Source: Rhodobacteraceae bacterium WFHF2C18
GTDB lineage: Bacteria > Pseudomonadota > Alphaproteobacteria > Rhodobacterales > Rhodobacteraceae
DNA length: 64,000 nucleotides
Direction: 5' to 3'
NCBI GenBank assembly: GCA_002166865.1
Contig: NHTQ01000001.1
Location: 806,001-870,000, forward strand
The notes under the pieces are model-generated. The model saw only the letters and a program-made list of their open reading frames with translations. It searched no databases and had not been told where the DNA came from. Within the stretch, counting starts at the first letter, position 1; each line of letters starts with the position of its first letter. This document shows positions 41,138-50,548 of the stretch, one piece after another. The position numbers and the translations under genes are program-made.

Positions 41138-41164
41138 GGCCCCGCCGCCCGGCAGAGCGGGGCC
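41138..41164. terminator. Hairpin between convergent rsmA and zapA
   Basis: GGCCCCGC and GCGGGGCC pair perfectly over an 11-base loop in the 33-base gap between two convergent genes. No T-run, so it may act in both directions only weakly. Confidence 0.4.
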
Positions 41165-41168
41165 GCGT

Positions 41169-41603
41169 TCACGCGTCGTCGTGCGGCGTCCCGGCGGGGT
41201 CCTCGGGGGCCGGCGCGGCGCGGGTTTCCACCTCGTCGGCCAGCGACTCGGCCCGGGCGGCGATCTCGGCAAGGGTCTCGGTCACCTGTTCGGGCACCAC
41301 CGGCACCTCGACCTTTTCCGGTTCGGGGCGCGGCGCGTTGCGGTACTGCGCCAGTTCGGCCTCCTTCTCGGCCATGCGGTCCTCGAACTCGCGGAGCCTG
41401 TCCTGCACGCCGGCCGTCTTGTCGGCCAGCATCAGGCCCGCCATCAGCAGCATGCGCGGCTCGGGAATGCGGCCAATCTGCGCCGTCAGCACCGATGCCT
41501 CCTCGTCCAGCATCCGGGCCGCGGCATGCAGGTAATGTTCCTCGCCTTCCTGGCAGGCCACGTCGAAGGTGCGGCCGCCGATCTCGATGGTCACCTCGGG
41601 CAT
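41169..41603 (-). CDS. zapA: Cell division protein ZapA
   Basis: 144 residues. The N-terminus (VTIEIGGRTFDVACQEGEEHYLHAAARMLDEE) is the ZapA globular part, followed by a coiled coil (about 60-90). ZapA bundles FtsZ filaments at the division ring. The C-terminal Pro/Glu/Ala tail (about 100-144) is longer than in E. coli, which is common in this group. It overlaps the coiled-coil gene upstream by one base. Transketolase is nearby on the other strand, as in many alphaproteobacteria. Confidence 0.9.
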   Translation of the reverse strand: MPEVTIEIGGRTFDVACQEGEEHYLHAAARMLDEEASVLTAQIGRIPEPRMLLMAGLMLADKTAGVQDRLREFEDRMAEKEAELAQYRNAPRPEPEKVEVPVVPEQVTETLAEIAARAESLADEVETRAAPAPEDPAGTPHDDA

Positions 41604-42121
41604 CAGGCGTCCTCCGATTGGGTGGTGTCGTCGCTCTGCGGGGCCGGCGTGTCCGCGGCCACCTCGGACAGCGCCGAGTCCAGCTCGCTCAGGATCGTTT
41701 CCGCCTCGGCGCGCTCGGCCGCCTGGGCGGTGCGCAGCGCCTCCAGCTCGGCCTGCAGCGAGGCGTTGATCTGATCGGCATCGGCCACGCCGCTTTCCAG
41801 GGCGGCGCGCAGGGCCGCGTTGTTCTCGCGCAGCTTGTCGTTGGCCGCGCGCGTGGCGCGCAACTCCCCGTCCAGGCGCTTGACCTGCTCGGCCTTTTCG
41901 GCCTGCGCGGCCTCAAGCTTGGTCACGAGGGCCTCGCGCTTCTCGCGCAATTTCTTGTTGCGTTCCTGGAGCTGGGCATTTGCCAGGCGCTCTTCTTCCA
42001 GCTGGGTCTTGAGCGCCGCGAGTTCCTCGGCCTGCGCCTGTGCGCCGAGCCCGTCCAGGCCCGTCCCGATGCGATCCAGCGCGGCGGTGATGCGGCGCTG
42101 CAATTCGTCAATATCGCTCAT
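41603..42121 (-). CDS. Coiled-coil protein upstream of zapA
   Basis: 172 residues, almost all predicted coiled coil (MSDIDELQRRITAALDRIGTGLDGL..., EELAALKTQLEEERLANAQLQERNKKLREKREAL). The end is an acidic Thr/Gln tail. Proteins like this lie before zapA in many alphaproteobacteria and could belong to a DUF4164-like family. A role at the division site is suggested by coupling to zapA only. Confidence 0.8.
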   Translation of the reverse strand: MSDIDELQRRITAALDRIGTGLDGLGAQAQAEELAALKTQLEEERLANAQLQERNKKLREKREALVTKLEAAQAEKAEQVKRLDGELRATRAANDKLRENNAALRAALESGVADADQINASLQAELEALRTAQAAERAEAETILSELDSALSEVAADTPAPQSDDTTQSEDA

Positions 42122-42321
42122 CTGCTCAACCTTCGTCCTTGTCGTCGCCCCTGCGTCGTGCGCGCCCCGCGAATCGCCCCGGGCCGCCGATTTGGCCCAA
42201 GTCTAGCGAAAGGTTCGCGAAAATGCGCCCCCATCCGCCCGCGGCCGCGAGGCGTGCTTGATCTTTGGCCGCGGCCTGATATGCACCGCGGAGACGCCGC
42301 CACTGCAAAGGACGACCACCC

Positions 42322-44337
42322 GTGGATATCGACGCCCTGCGCTCCGCCCATCCCGATCACTGGTCCAAGGCCTGCGCCATCCGCGCGCTGGCAATGGACG
42401 CGGTCCATGCCGCCAACTCGGGCCATTCCGGCATGCCCATGGGCATGGCCGACGTGGCCACGGTGCTCTACGAAAGGCACCTGAAATTCGACGCCGCCGC
42501 CCCTGACTGGCCCGACCGGGACCGTTTCATCCTGTCCAACGGGCACGGGTCGATGCTGCTTTACGCCCTGCTGTATCTGACCGGCGATCCCGAGATCAGC
42601 ATGGAGGAGATCCGCAACTTCCGTCAATGGGGCGCCAAGACGGCCGGCCACCCCGAGAACTTCCTGGCCCGCGGCATCGAGACGACGACCGGCCCGCTGG
42701 GTCAGGGGCTGGCAAACTCGGTGGGCTTCGCCATGGCCGAGGAAAACCTGCGCGCCCGCTTCGGCCGCAAGCTGGTGGATCATCACACCTATGTCTTCGC
42801 CGGCGACGGCTGCCTGATGGAAGGTGTCAGCCAGGAGGCGATCACCCTGGCCGGGCGGCAGCGACTGGGCAAGCTGGTGGTCTTTTTCGACAACAACCGC
42901 ATCACCATCGACGGCACCCTGGACCTGGCCGACCGCACCGACCAGAGCCAGCGCTTCCGCGCCGCCGGCTGGCACGTGCAGGAGATCGACGGCCACGATC
43001 CCGCGGCCATCGACAGCGCCATCACCGCCGCGAAGAAGGCCCGGCGCCCCTCGCTGATCGCCTGCCGCACCCATATCGGGCTGGGCCATCCCGCGCAGGA
43101 CACCGCCAAGGCCCACGGCGCGCTGACCGATGCCGACCAGATCGCCGAGACCAAGCGCGCCTACGGCTGGGAGGGCGACCCCTTCGAGGTGCCCGGCCAG
43201 ATCAAGACCGCGTGGGAGGAAATCGGCCGCCGCGGCGCCACCGCGCGCGCGGAGTGGGAGACGCGGCTGGCCGAGGCCAGCGAACGCCGCCAGGCGGAAT
43301 TCGAGCGCGTGATGGCGCGCGGCACGCCCCGGCGCCTTTCGGCGCGCATCAAGGCGCTGAAGAAACAGATGGCCGAGGACCAGCCCAAGGTGGCCACGCG
43401 CAAGTCCAGCGAGATGGTGCTGGAACTGGTCAACCCCATCATGCCCGAGACCATGGGCGGCTCGGCCGACCTGTCGGGATCCAACAACACGCGGACGGGC
43501 GACCTGGACGTCTTCGACGAAGGCAATCGCAAGGGCCGCTACATCCACTACGGCATCCGCGAGCACGGCATGGCCGCGGCCATGAACGGCATGGCCCTGC
43601 ACGGCGGGGTCCGGCCCTACGGCGGGACCTTCATGTGTTTCACCGACTACGCGCGCCCCGCGATGCGCCTGTCGGCGCTGATGCGCCAGCCCGTGGTCTA
43701 CGTGATGACCCACGACAGCATCGGGCTGGGCGAGGACGGCCCCACGCACCAGCCGATCGAGCATCTGGCGATCAGCCGGGCAACGCCCAACACCATGGTC
43801 TTCCGGCCCTGCGACACGGTCGAGACCGCCGAGGCCTGGCATCTCGCGCTTGAGGCGACCGGCACGCCGTCTGTCCTGTCGCTCACGCGGCAGGGGGTGC
43901 CCACGCTGCGCACCGAGTACAAGAGCAAGAACCTGACCGCCCAGGGCGCCTATGTGCTGGCCGAGGCGACCGGCAAGCGGCAGGCGCTTCTGCTGGCCAC
44001 CGGATCGGAGGTCGCCGTGGCCATGGCGGCGCGCGACATCCTGCAGGCCGAGGGGATCGGCACGCGCGTCGTCTCGATGCCGTGCTGGGAACTCTTCGAG
44101 GACCAGGACGAGGCCTACCGCAAGCGGGTCCTGCCGGCGGGGCCGGTGCGCGTGGGCGTCGAGGCCGCCGCGCGCCTGGGCTGGGACCGCTGGCTGTGCG
44201 GAGAACGCGGGCGGGAGTCCAAGGCCGCTTTCGTGGGCATGGAGGGTTTCGGCGCTTCGGCCCCGGCCGCCACGCTTTTCCAGAAGTTCGGGATCACCGG
44301 CGAGGCCGTCGCGGAGAAGGTCAAGGCGCTGCTCTGA
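42322..44337 (+). CDS. tkt: Transketolase
   Basis: 671 residues, full length. [16 protein letters not shown] near 34, the [13 protein letters not shown] thiamine-pyrophosphate motif near 155, and the pyrimidine domain with [14 protein letters not shown] near 410. Both substrate-binding His regions ([15 protein letters not shown]) are intact. It moves two-carbon units in the pentose phosphate and, if present, Calvin pathways. The GTG start has no competing upstream ATG in frame. A 200-base gap to the divergent coiled-coil gene holds no clear structure besides a GCGAA-AGG-TTCGC palindrome near 42205. Confidence 0.97.
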   Translation: MDIDALRSAHPDHWSKACAIRALAMDAVHAANSGHSGMPMGMADVATVLYERHLKFDAAAPDWPDRDRFILSNGHGSMLLYALLYLTGDPEISMEEIRNFRQWGAKTAGHPENFLARGIETTTGPLGQGLANSVGFAMAEENLRARFGRKLVDHHTYVFAGDGCLMEGVSQEAITLAGRQRLGKLVVFFDNNRITIDGTLDLADRTDQSQRFRAAGWHVQEIDGHDPAAIDSAITAAKKARRPSLIACRTHIGLGHPAQDTAKAHGALTDADQIAETKRAYGWEGDPFEVPGQIKTAWEEIGRRGATARAEWETRLAEASERRQAEFERVMARGTPRRLSARIKALKKQMAEDQPKVATRKSSEMVLELVNPIMPETMGGSADLSGSNNTRTGDLDVFDEGNRKGRYIHYGIREHGMAAAMNGMALHGGVRPYGGTFMCFTDYARPAMRLSALMRQPVVYVMTHDSIGLGEDGPTHQPIEHLAISRATPNTMVFRPCDTVETAEAWHLALEATGTPSVLSLTRQGVPTLRTEYKSKNLTAQGAYVLAEATGKRQALLLATGSEVAVAMAARDILQAEGIGTRVVSMPCWELFEDQDEAYRKRVLPAGPVRVGVEAAARLGWDRWLCGERGRESKAAFVGMEGFGASAPAATLFQKFGITGEAVAEKVKALL

Positions 44338-44449
44338 TCCCGCGGCACGGGCCGCCCCCCACCCGGCGGACTCGACTTGGCCGCCGGGCATACCTATCTC
44401 GGTGCCGGATGCGGCGCGGCCCGGCCCGCGCCGGTGAAGGAGACCGTGC

Positions 44450-45421
44450 ATGAGTGAGGATCCCTACAAGATCCTGGGCGTGGACAAGTCCGCGAGCCAG
44501 GACGAGATAAAGAAAGCCTACCGCAAGCTCGCCAAGCAGCTGCACCCCGACCTGCACCCCGGCGACAAGGCCAAGCAGGAGCAGTTCAAGAAGGTGGGTG
44601 CGGCCTATGACATCCTCGGCGACGCCGAGAAGCGGCGCCGCTTCGATGCGGGCGAGATCGACGCCTCGGGCCAGGAGCGGCCCGAGCGGCAGTATTACCA
44701 CGAATACGCGGGCGCAGACCCGCAGGGGCGCTACCAGTCCGCCGGCGGCTTCGGCGATTTCGAGGACGTCTCGGACATTTTCGCGGACCTCTTCGGCGGC
44801 CGCGCCCGCGGCGGCCGGGGCGGATACGGCGGTTTCGGGGACTTCGGCGCCGGCCCCCGCGGCGCGGGCGGCGCGCAGTTCAGCGCCCGGGGCGCCGATC
44901 TGCGCTATCACCTGGACGTCGATTTCCTGGATGCCGCACGGGGCGCGAAACGCGAAGTGCCCCTGCCCGACGGCCAGACCATCGAGTTGACCATCCCCGC
45001 CGGCGTGCGCGACGGCCAGACCCTGCGGCTCAAGGGCAAGGGGCAGCCGGGGATGGGCGGCGGGCCGCCCGGCGACGCGCTGGTCGAGATCGGCATCCGC
45101 CCCCACCGGCTGTTCACCCGCGATGGCAACGACATCGAAATCGAATTGCCCATCACCTTCGACGAGGCGGTGCTGGGCGCCAGGGTCGAGGTCCCCACGA
45201 TCAGCGGGCGGGTGACGATGACGGTGCCCAGGGGCGCCTCCTCGGGCCGGCGGCTGCGGCTCAAGGGCAAGGGAATCAAGCCGGCCAGGGGCGCCGCGGG
45301 CGACCAGCATGTGCGCTTGAAGATCGTGCTGCCCGAGACCCTGGACGCGGAGATGGAGGAGATCGCCGAGCGCTGGCGCGCGCATGTCCGCCACGACCCG
45401 CGCGCCGACCTGGGAGGATGA
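44450..45421 (+). CDS. DnaJ-type curved-DNA-binding chaperone (CbpA-like)
   Basis: 323 residues. The J domain covers residues 1-70 (DPYKILGVDKSASQDEIKKAYRKLAKQLHPDLHPG) with the HPD motif. A Gly/Phe-rich linker follows (GGRGGYGGFGDF), then the two beta-sandwich domains of the DnaJ C-terminus; there is no zinc finger, so it is of the CbpA type. It acts with DnaK. The cbpM gene follows at once, which supports the CbpA assignment. Confidence 0.93.
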   Translation: MSEDPYKILGVDKSASQDEIKKAYRKLAKQLHPDLHPGDKAKQEQFKKVGAAYDILGDAEKRRRFDAGEIDASGQERPERQYYHEYAGADPQGRYQSAGGFGDFEDVSDIFADLFGGRARGGRGGYGGFGDFGAGPRGAGGAQFSARGADLRYHLDVDFLDAARGAKREVPLPDGQTIELTIPAGVRDGQTLRLKGKGQPGMGGGPPGDALVEIGIRPHRLFTRDGNDIEIELPITFDEAVLGARVEVPTISGRVTMTVPRGASSGRRLRLKGKGIKPARGAAGDQHVRLKIVLPETLDAEMEEIAERWRAHVRHDPRADLGG

Positions 45422-45422
45422 C

Positions 45423-45761
45423 ATGAAGTTGACCGAAGTCGAAGTCGTCGAGACCGTCCGCCGGGTGCATCTGGACGAGCTGCGCACCTGGGTGGCCGAG
45501 GGGTGGGTTCGGCCGGCGCAGGGCGCGCAGGGCCCGCTCTTCGACGAGCTGGATCTGGCCCGCGTGCGGCTGGTCTGCGATCTGCGCGAGGAGGTCTCGC
45601 TGCCCGCCGAGTCATTGCCAGTGGTGCTGTCGCTGCTTGACCAGGTGCACGGCCTGCGCCGGCAGCTGCGCGGTCTGGCGGGCGCAGTGGAGCGCCAGCC
45701 CGAGGAGGTGCGCCGCGCGGTGCTGGCGGCCTGGCGCGAGATCGAGGGGAACGAGGGGTAA
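45423..45761 (+). CDS. cbpM: Chaperone modulator CbpM
   Basis: 112 residues. A MerR-like winged helix at the start (TEVEVVETVRRVHLDELRTWVAEGWVRP) and a long helix to the end (LLDQVHGLRRQLRGLAGAVERQ). CbpM binds the J domain of CbpA and restrains it. The start is one base after the stop of the DnaJ-type gene. Short spacing and known partnership make the call firm. Confidence 0.9.
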   Translation: MKLTEVEVVETVRRVHLDELRTWVAEGWVRPAQGAQGPLFDELDLARVRLVCDLREEVSLPAESLPVVLSLLDQVHGLRRQLRGLAGAVERQPEEVRRAVLAAWREIEGNEG

Positions 45762-46001
45762 AGGCCGCCACGGCCGGCCCCGTGGCGCCGCCGCCCAGCC
45801 CCGCGCAGCCGCAAAAGCGTGTCGGGCGTGGCCGGGAAAACCCGCCCCGGGCGCGACCCGGGGCCTCGCCCGGGCCGGTCCCCAAGGCCCCGGCTCGGTG
45901 GCCGGGGCGGGCGTGGCTCCGATCACAGGCAGCGCGAATTGACCCTGCGGCCCTTTGCGCGGCGAAAGCCGGGGCCGGCCCGATGCGGGCGAGCCGGGGG
46001 C

Positions 46002-46970
46002 TCAGGGCGCGCCCTTGTCGCCCGAAACCGCCGCGATCAGCGGCCCGACGGCGCGCGTGACCACGGGGATCAGCAGCAGGCCCACGACCAATCCGAAGAT
46101 CCCGTCCAGCGCCGCCGTCACCGCCCATTTCACCGCATCGGCCGCGCGCGGCAGGGCCTGTGCCGCGCCCTCGGCCAGCAGGTGAATGGTGTGGCCGGGC
46201 TCGGGGATGTGGTATTCGTGGAAGCCGTGCAGAAGGATCGAGCCGCCCACCCACAGCATTGCCGCCGTGCCGACGATGGACAGGAGTTTCAGCAGCACCG
46301 GCATGAACTTCACAAGTCCCCGTCCGAAGCCCTGCCCCGCCCCGCTGCGCGCATTCTGCGCCATGTAGAGCCCGACGTCATCCATCTTGACGATCAGGGC
46401 CACCGAACCGTAGACCGCCGCCGTCACCATCAGCCCCACCGCCGCCAGCGTGGCCCCCTGCATCCAGGCGTTCGGCGCCTCGATCGCGGACAGCGCGATG
46501 GTCATGATCTCGGCCGACAGGATGAAATCGGTCTTGATGGCGCCGCGCACCTTCTGCTCTTCCAGGTGGCCGGGATCCTTGACCGACATGTCCTCTTCCA
46601 CGTGCCTGTCGGCATGGGGCAACAGCGCGTGAAAGATCTTCTCCGCCCCTTCGAAGCACAGGTAACACCCGCCCAGCATCAGCAGCGGCGTGATCATCCA
46701 CGGCGCGAAATTGGCCAGCAGCATCGCCAGCGGCAGCAGGATCACGATCTTGTTGAAGATCGACCCGCGCGTGATCCGCCAGATGATCGGCAGTTCGCGC
46801 GCCGGGGCGAAGCCCTGCATGTAGCGCGGGGTCACCGCCGCGTCGTCGATGATCACGCCGGCGGTCTTGCTGCCCGCCTTGCCCGCCGCCGCCGCGATGT
46901 CGTCGACGCTTGTCGCGGCCACCTTGGCGAGGGCCGCCACGTCGTCGAGCAAAGCCAGCAATCCGCTCAT
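46002..46970 (-). CDS. DUF808 family inner membrane protein (YedI-like)
   Basis: 322 residues from ATG 46970. Begins MSGLLALLDDVAALAKVAATSVDDIAAAAGKAG, which is the family's standard start, with the conserved KTAGVIIDDAAVTPRYMQGF. Six or more hydrophobic helices follow (for example IVILLPLAMLLANFAPWMITPLLML). Function is unknown in all members. The 240-base gap between it and cbpM contains only GC-rich sequence and no gene. Confidence 0.93.
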   Translation of the reverse strand: MSGLLALLDDVAALAKVAATSVDDIAAAAGKAGSKTAGVIIDDAAVTPRYMQGFAPARELPIIWRITRGSIFNKIVILLPLAMLLANFAPWMITPLLMLGGCYLCFEGAEKIFHALLPHADRHVEEDMSVKDPGHLEEQKVRGAIKTDFILSAEIMTIALSAIEAPNAWMQGATLAAVGLMVTAAVYGSVALIVKMDDVGLYMAQNARSGAGQGFGRGLVKFMPVLLKLLSIVGTAAMLWVGGSILLHGFHEYHIPEPGHTIHLLAEGAAQALPRAADAVKWAVTAALDGIFGLVVGLLLIPVVTRAVGPLIAAVSGDKGAP

Positions 46971-47055
46971 CCGCCATCCTTTCGCGCCCGGCCTCCGGAA
47001 CCGATGGGCGGAGTATTCGCCCGCCCCGCCCCGCGGATCAAGAGAGGAAATCGCC

Positions 47056-47096
47056 GACGCTAACGGCCCGGGGCCGCGCGCCGCCAGGGCCGTTAG
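47056..47096. promoter_or_regulatory. 12-bp inverted repeat upstream of gap
   Basis: CGCTAACGGCCC (47056-47067) and GGGCCGTTAGCG (47085-47096) form a perfect inverted repeat. Its TAACGG half-site reappears in the palindrome at 47114-47130. Between two divergent genes, it could be an operator or a hairpin. Confidence 0.45.
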
Positions 47097-47113
47097 CGCC
47101 ACCAGGCGGTTTT

Positions 47114-47130
47114 GCGATAACGGTTATCGC
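47114..47130. promoter_or_regulatory. Palindrome upstream of gap, LacI-type operator candidate
   Basis: GCGATAACGGTTATCGC, two 8-base arms around one base, followed by TAAC. It lies 94 bases before the gap start codon. Palindromes with GATAAC arms are typical of LacI-type regulators of carbon metabolism. Confidence 0.5.
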
Positions 47131-47223
47131 TAACACCCTGATCGCCGGCGATTTTCACCTTTCGGCAGAGGGCGGGTGGGGCTATATCGCGGCCAACATC
47201 CAATCAGCCAGGAGATGCCGTCC

Positions 47224-48225
47224 ATGACCATCACCGTCGGGATCAACGGGTTCGGCCGGATCGGCCGCTGCACCCTCGCGCATATCGCCGAGAGCACTCG
47301 CAATGATATCAAGGTCGTCAAGGTGAATGCCACGGGGCCGCTGGAGACCAGCGCGCACCTGATGAAATACGACAGCGTGCACGGCCGCTTCCCCGGCGAG
47401 ATCACGCTGGGCGAGAACACCATGGATCTGGGCCGCGGGCCGATGGAGATGTCCTCGACCTACGACATGACCGAGCTGGACTGGGACGGCGTGGACGTGG
47501 TCCTGGAATGCACGGGCAAGTTCAACGACGGGCTGCTGGCGCGCACGCACCTGGAGCGCGGCGCGGGCAAGGTGCTGCTGTCGGCACCGGGCAAGAACGT
47601 GGACCGCACGGTCGTCTACGGCGTGAACCACGATGATCTGCGCCCCGAGGAGCGGATGATCTCGAACGGGTCCTGCACCACGAACTGCCTGGCCCCTCTG
47701 GCCAAGGTCCTGCACGAGGGGATCGGGATCGACAGCGGCATGATGACCACGATCCACGCCTACACCGGCGACCAGCCCACGCTGGACCGCCGGCACAGCG
47801 ACCTCTATCGCGCGCGCGCCGCGGCGATGTCGATGATCCCCACGTCCACCGGTGCCGCCAAGGCCCTCGGCGAGGTGCTGCCGGACCTGTCCGGGCGGCT
47901 GGACGGCGCCGCCATGCGCGTGCCCACCCCCAACGTCTCGGCGGTGGACCTGACCTTCGTTGCGGAGAAGGACGTGACCAAGGACGATGTCAACGAGGTG
48001 GTGGCGCAAGCCGCCGCCGGCCCCATGAAGGGGGTCCTCGCCTATGACCCGGAACCGAAGGTCAGCGTCGATTTCAACCACACCGAGGAAAGCGCGATCT
48101 TCGCCCCGGACCTGACCAAGGTGACGGGCAAGCGCCTGGTCCGCGTGCTGGCCTGGTACGACAACGAATGGGGCTTCTCCTGCCGGATGGCCGACGTGGC
48201 GGTGCAGATGGGCCGCCTGAACTGA
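47224..48225 (+). CDS. gap: Glyceraldehyde-3-phosphate dehydrogenase, type I
   Basis: 333 residues from the ATG behind AGGAGATG. GINGFGRIGR (6-15) binds NAD; SNGSCTTNCLAPLAK (about 148-162) has the catalytic Cys; STGAAKALGEVLP and WYDNEWGFSCRMADV complete the family pattern. It oxidises glyceraldehyde-3-phosphate in glycolysis or the reverse in gluconeogenesis. Transketolase lies 3 kb away in the same direction. The TAACG-type inverted repeats upstream suggest control by a sugar-responsive regulator. Confidence 0.97.
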   Translation: MTITVGINGFGRIGRCTLAHIAESTRNDIKVVKVNATGPLETSAHLMKYDSVHGRFPGEITLGENTMDLGRGPMEMSSTYDMTELDWDGVDVVLECTGKFNDGLLARTHLERGAGKVLLSAPGKNVDRTVVYGVNHDDLRPEERMISNGSCTTNCLAPLAKVLHEGIGIDSGMMTTIHAYTGDQPTLDRRHSDLYRARAAAMSMIPTSTGAAKALGEVLPDLSGRLDGAAMRVPTPNVSAVDLTFVAEKDVTKDDVNEVVAQAAAGPMKGVLAYDPEPKVSVDFNHTEESAIFAPDLTKVTGKRLVRVLAWYDNEWGFSCRMADVAVQMGRLN

Positions 48226-48252
48226 GCCCGCCCCCTTGCCACGGATCCGGCC

Positions 48253-48278
48253 CCGGCGCCCCTGGCGCCGGTATTTTT
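48253..48278 (+). terminator. Terminator after gap
   Basis: CCGGCGCC and GGCGCCGG pair around CCT, with TATTTTT after, 28 bases past the gap stop. Confidence 0.85.
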
Positions 48279-48465
48279 GGCTGATCCAGCCGCGGGAACC
48301 CGCCCGATCAAAAAAACCGCGCGCAAGAGGGGGAACAAAGGGGGCGGCCTGTTGCGTGGACGCAACGTCAACCTTTTCGATTCATGGCGTCGCCGCGCAG
48401 GCCTTTGCTGCGTCGTCGACCTGTGCCAAAGCTTTTGCAAGTAACATGTTAAGAGGATGTAAACC

Positions 48466-49164
48466 ATGTACAGGATTTTCGTCGCAGCGACCCTTACCGC
48501 GTCCGCGGCTGTCGCCGGCTCCAGCGCCCTGGCCGGTGACCCCACGCCGCCGCCGGCGGATCCCGTTGTAATCGAACCGGGTTTCACCTGGGCTGGCCCC
48601 TATGCCGGTGTGCAGCTTGGCTACCTGAACGGCCACATCGATTGGAGCGAAGGTACGCAGGGCGGCGACGTTGCGGCGCCCGAGGGCCGGCGCGCATCGC
48701 CCGACGCGGACGGCTTCGTCGGGGGGATCTATGGCGGGTACAATTTCGCCACGTCGGGGAACCTCGTCTTCGGTTTCGAGGGCGAGTATAACTGGTCTCA
48801 CGCCGACGGCAGCGATCAGATTCCAGTTATTGAGGGGCCCGGCGACACTCTGGAAAGCGACATCGAAAGCACCGCGGCGCTTCGCGGGCGGATCGGTCAT
48901 GCCATGGACCGGACCCTGATCTACGGGGCCGCCGGGATCGCCTGGGCCGACCTGGAGTTGTCTTGGCCCGGCACCACGGCGTCAGAGACAATGACCGGCT
49001 GGACCATCGGCGGGGGCGTGGAGCACGCCTTTACCGATCAGTGGCTGGGCCGGATCGATTACCGGTACTCGTCCTTTGACGACGAGAACAATTTCGCCGG
49101 AACCGGTGCGAACGTCGAGATGGAGACGCACGAACTGCGCGTGGGCGTCGCCTACAAGTTCTGA
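48466..49164 (+). CDS. Outer-membrane beta-barrel protein
   Basis: 232 residues with a signal peptide (MYRIFVAATLTASAAVAGSSALAGDP). The mature part reads as an eight-stranded OmpA-like or porin-like barrel with aromatic girdles (FTWAGPYAGVQLGYLNG, GFVGGIYGGYNF, AAGIAWADLEL) and ends in LRVGVAYKF, the C-terminal Phe used for BAM-dependent insertion. The start follows AAGAGGATG. Long polar loops are rich in Asp, Glu and Gly. It has its own terminator and stands alone. Confidence 0.87.
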   Translation: MYRIFVAATLTASAAVAGSSALAGDPTPPPADPVVIEPGFTWAGPYAGVQLGYLNGHIDWSEGTQGGDVAAPEGRRASPDADGFVGGIYGGYNFATSGNLVFGFEGEYNWSHADGSDQIPVIEGPGDTLESDIESTAALRGRIGHAMDRTLIYGAAGIAWADLELSWPGTTASETMTGWTIGGGVEHAFTDQWLGRIDYRYSSFDDENNFAGTGANVEMETHELRVGVAYKF

Positions 49165-49195
49165 TCGGCGCGGTGATCGCCGATCCTTCTGTCGG

Positions 49196-49223
49196 CCCCG
49201 GCGCCCTTGGCGCCGGGGTTTTT
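49196..49223 (+). terminator. Terminator after the outer-membrane protein gene
   Basis: CCCCGGCGCC and GGCGCCGGGG pair around CTT, followed by five T residues. It is about 30 bases beyond the stop. Confidence 0.88.
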
Positions 49224-49308
49224 CGTGCCGCGCCGGCGCCACTTGCCGCGTGACAAGCCGTGAGGGCTCTGGCATCAAGGCCCGTGTTCACAGCACGGGA
49301 TGGCCGGC

Positions 49309-49452
49309 ATGACCAATCAGATCGCCCTCGTCCTCGGCGCGCTGATCCTGATCGGGCTGGGCGTGGATTATGCCTACCACGCCTGGGCAAACACGATCTT
49401 CCTGGCCCGGAAGCTGACACTGCTTATCGAATGGCTGGCCTTCTGGCGCTGA
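49309..49452 (+). CDS. 47-residue membrane peptide
   Basis: Start MTNQIALVLGALILIGLGVDY forms one hydrophobic helix; the rest (AYHAWANTIFLARKLTLLIEW, then LAFWR) is a second, more amphipathic helix. A purine run GGGATGG lies six bases upstream; an in-frame ATG nine bases earlier is the alternative start. Short proteins ending FLARK...IEW(L/V)AFWR are, as far as I recall, common in Rhodobacteraceae. It ends four bases before the coaD stop on the other strand, so the two are convergent. Confidence 0.6.
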   Translation: MTNQIALVLGALILIGLGVDYAYHAWANTIFLARKLTLLIEWLAFWR

Positions 49453-49456
49453 GGCG

Positions 49457-49948
49457 TCAGGTGAACTTGGCCAGCAGCGCCTCGCGCACGTCGGGCGAGA
49501 CGAACTTGCGCACGTCGCCGCCCAGGCGGGCGATTTCCTTGACCAGCTTGCTGGCGATGGCCTGGTGATCGGCGTCGGCCATGAGAAAGACCGTCTCGAC
49601 GCTGTTGTCGAGAGCGCGGTTCATGCCCACCATCTGGAACTCGTATTCGAAATCGGCCACGGCGCGCAGGCCGCGGATGATCAGCGTTGCCCCGACCTCG
49701 TGCGCGCAATCGATGAGCAGGTTGTCGAAGGGATGCGCGACGATCTCGATCCCGGTCTCGGCGCTGAGTTTGGCGCATTCCGCCTCGATCATCGGCACGC
49801 GCTCCTCCAAGGTGAAGAGCGGCCCCTTGTCACGATTGATCGCGACCCCGATGACCAGCCTGTCCACAAGCGTGGCGGCGCGGCGGATGATGTCGGCATG
49901 GCCGAGCGTGATCGGATCGAAGGTGCCGGGATAGAGGCCGATGCGCAT
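49457..49948 (-). CDS. coaD: Phosphopantetheine adenylyltransferase
   Basis: 163 residues. MRIGLYPGTFDPITLGH carries the nucleotidyltransferase TxGH-like motif with Thr9 and His17. RGLRAVADFEYEFQMVGMNR (about 90-109) is the second family motif. It makes dephospho-CoA from 4'-phosphopantetheine. It is a CoA-pathway gene beside CoA-dependent valine degradation genes, but it also occurs alone in most genomes. Confidence 0.97.
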   Translation of the reverse strand: MRIGLYPGTFDPITLGHADIIRRAATLVDRLVIGVAINRDKGPLFTLEERVPMIEAECAKLSAETGIEIVAHPFDNLLIDCAHEVGATLIIRGLRAVADFEYEFQMVGMNRALDNSVETVFLMADADHQAIASKLVKEIARLGGDVRKFVSPDVREALLAKFT

Positions 49949-50053
49949 GGGACTGCTCCGTTGCTGGCTGCGCGCGCCACGCAACAATACTGCGCCGCAG
50001 AATGCAAGGGGGTAGAACTGCGTATCCCCCGAGCTGGCGCCGAACGGGCGGCG

Positions 50054-50488
50054 TCAGTATCCCATGATCATGCCTTCCAGCGCGTCCTTTTCCATCGCCA
50101 GTTCCTCGAGCCGCGCCTTGACCACGTCGCCGATGGTGACGATCCCCGCCAGCTTGCCGTCCTCGATCACCGGCATGTGGCGGAAGCGCCCCTCGGTCAT
50201 GCGGGCGAGGACGGCGTCGGACTTGTCCTGCCGGCTGCAGCAGACGGGATTGCGGGTCATCATTGCCTCCACCGTCTCTTCCAGGGTCTTGGCCCCCCTC
50301 AGCGCCAGCGAGCGCACGATGTCGCGCTCCGAGATGATGCCATCCACGGTATCGCCGTCGCTGGAGACGATGAGGCCACCGATGCGGCGCTCGGCCAGGG
50401 TCTGGGCGGCGTCAGATACGCGCGTGTCCGGCGTGACGGTGACGACGCCGCCGTCGCCCTTGGACTTCAGGATCTGCTGCACCAGCAT
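50054..50488 (-). CDS. CBS-domain protein
   Basis: 144 residues with two CBS domains: first around 7-65 (VVTVTPDTRVSDAAQTLAERRIGGLIVSSDG), second around 75-130 (MMTRNPVCCSRQDKSDAVLARMTEGRFRHMPVIEDGKLAGIVTIGDVVKA). CBS pairs bind adenine nucleotides. The Cys-Cys pair between them is unusual. No other domain is attached, so a partner must be separate. It lies between coaD and the LysR gene in the same orientation. Confidence 0.88.
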   Translation of the reverse strand: MLVQQILKSKGDGGVVTVTPDTRVSDAAQTLAERRIGGLIVSSDGDTVDGIISERDIVRSLALRGAKTLEETVEAMMTRNPVCCSRQDKSDAVLARMTEGRFRHMPVIEDGKLAGIVTIGDVVKARLEELAMEKDALEGMIMGY

Positions 50489-50548
50489 GACTGCACCCTC
50501 CCAACGATCATGTTGTGGAAATCAGGCTTTCCGATATCCCCCGGTCTG

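Noticed and set aside
40700..42484. Long plus-strand frame across rsmA, zapA and the coiled-coil gene
   Set aside because: It is very Arg/Pro/Gly-rich, crosses three well-supported genes and has no recognisable domain; it is a high-GC artefact.
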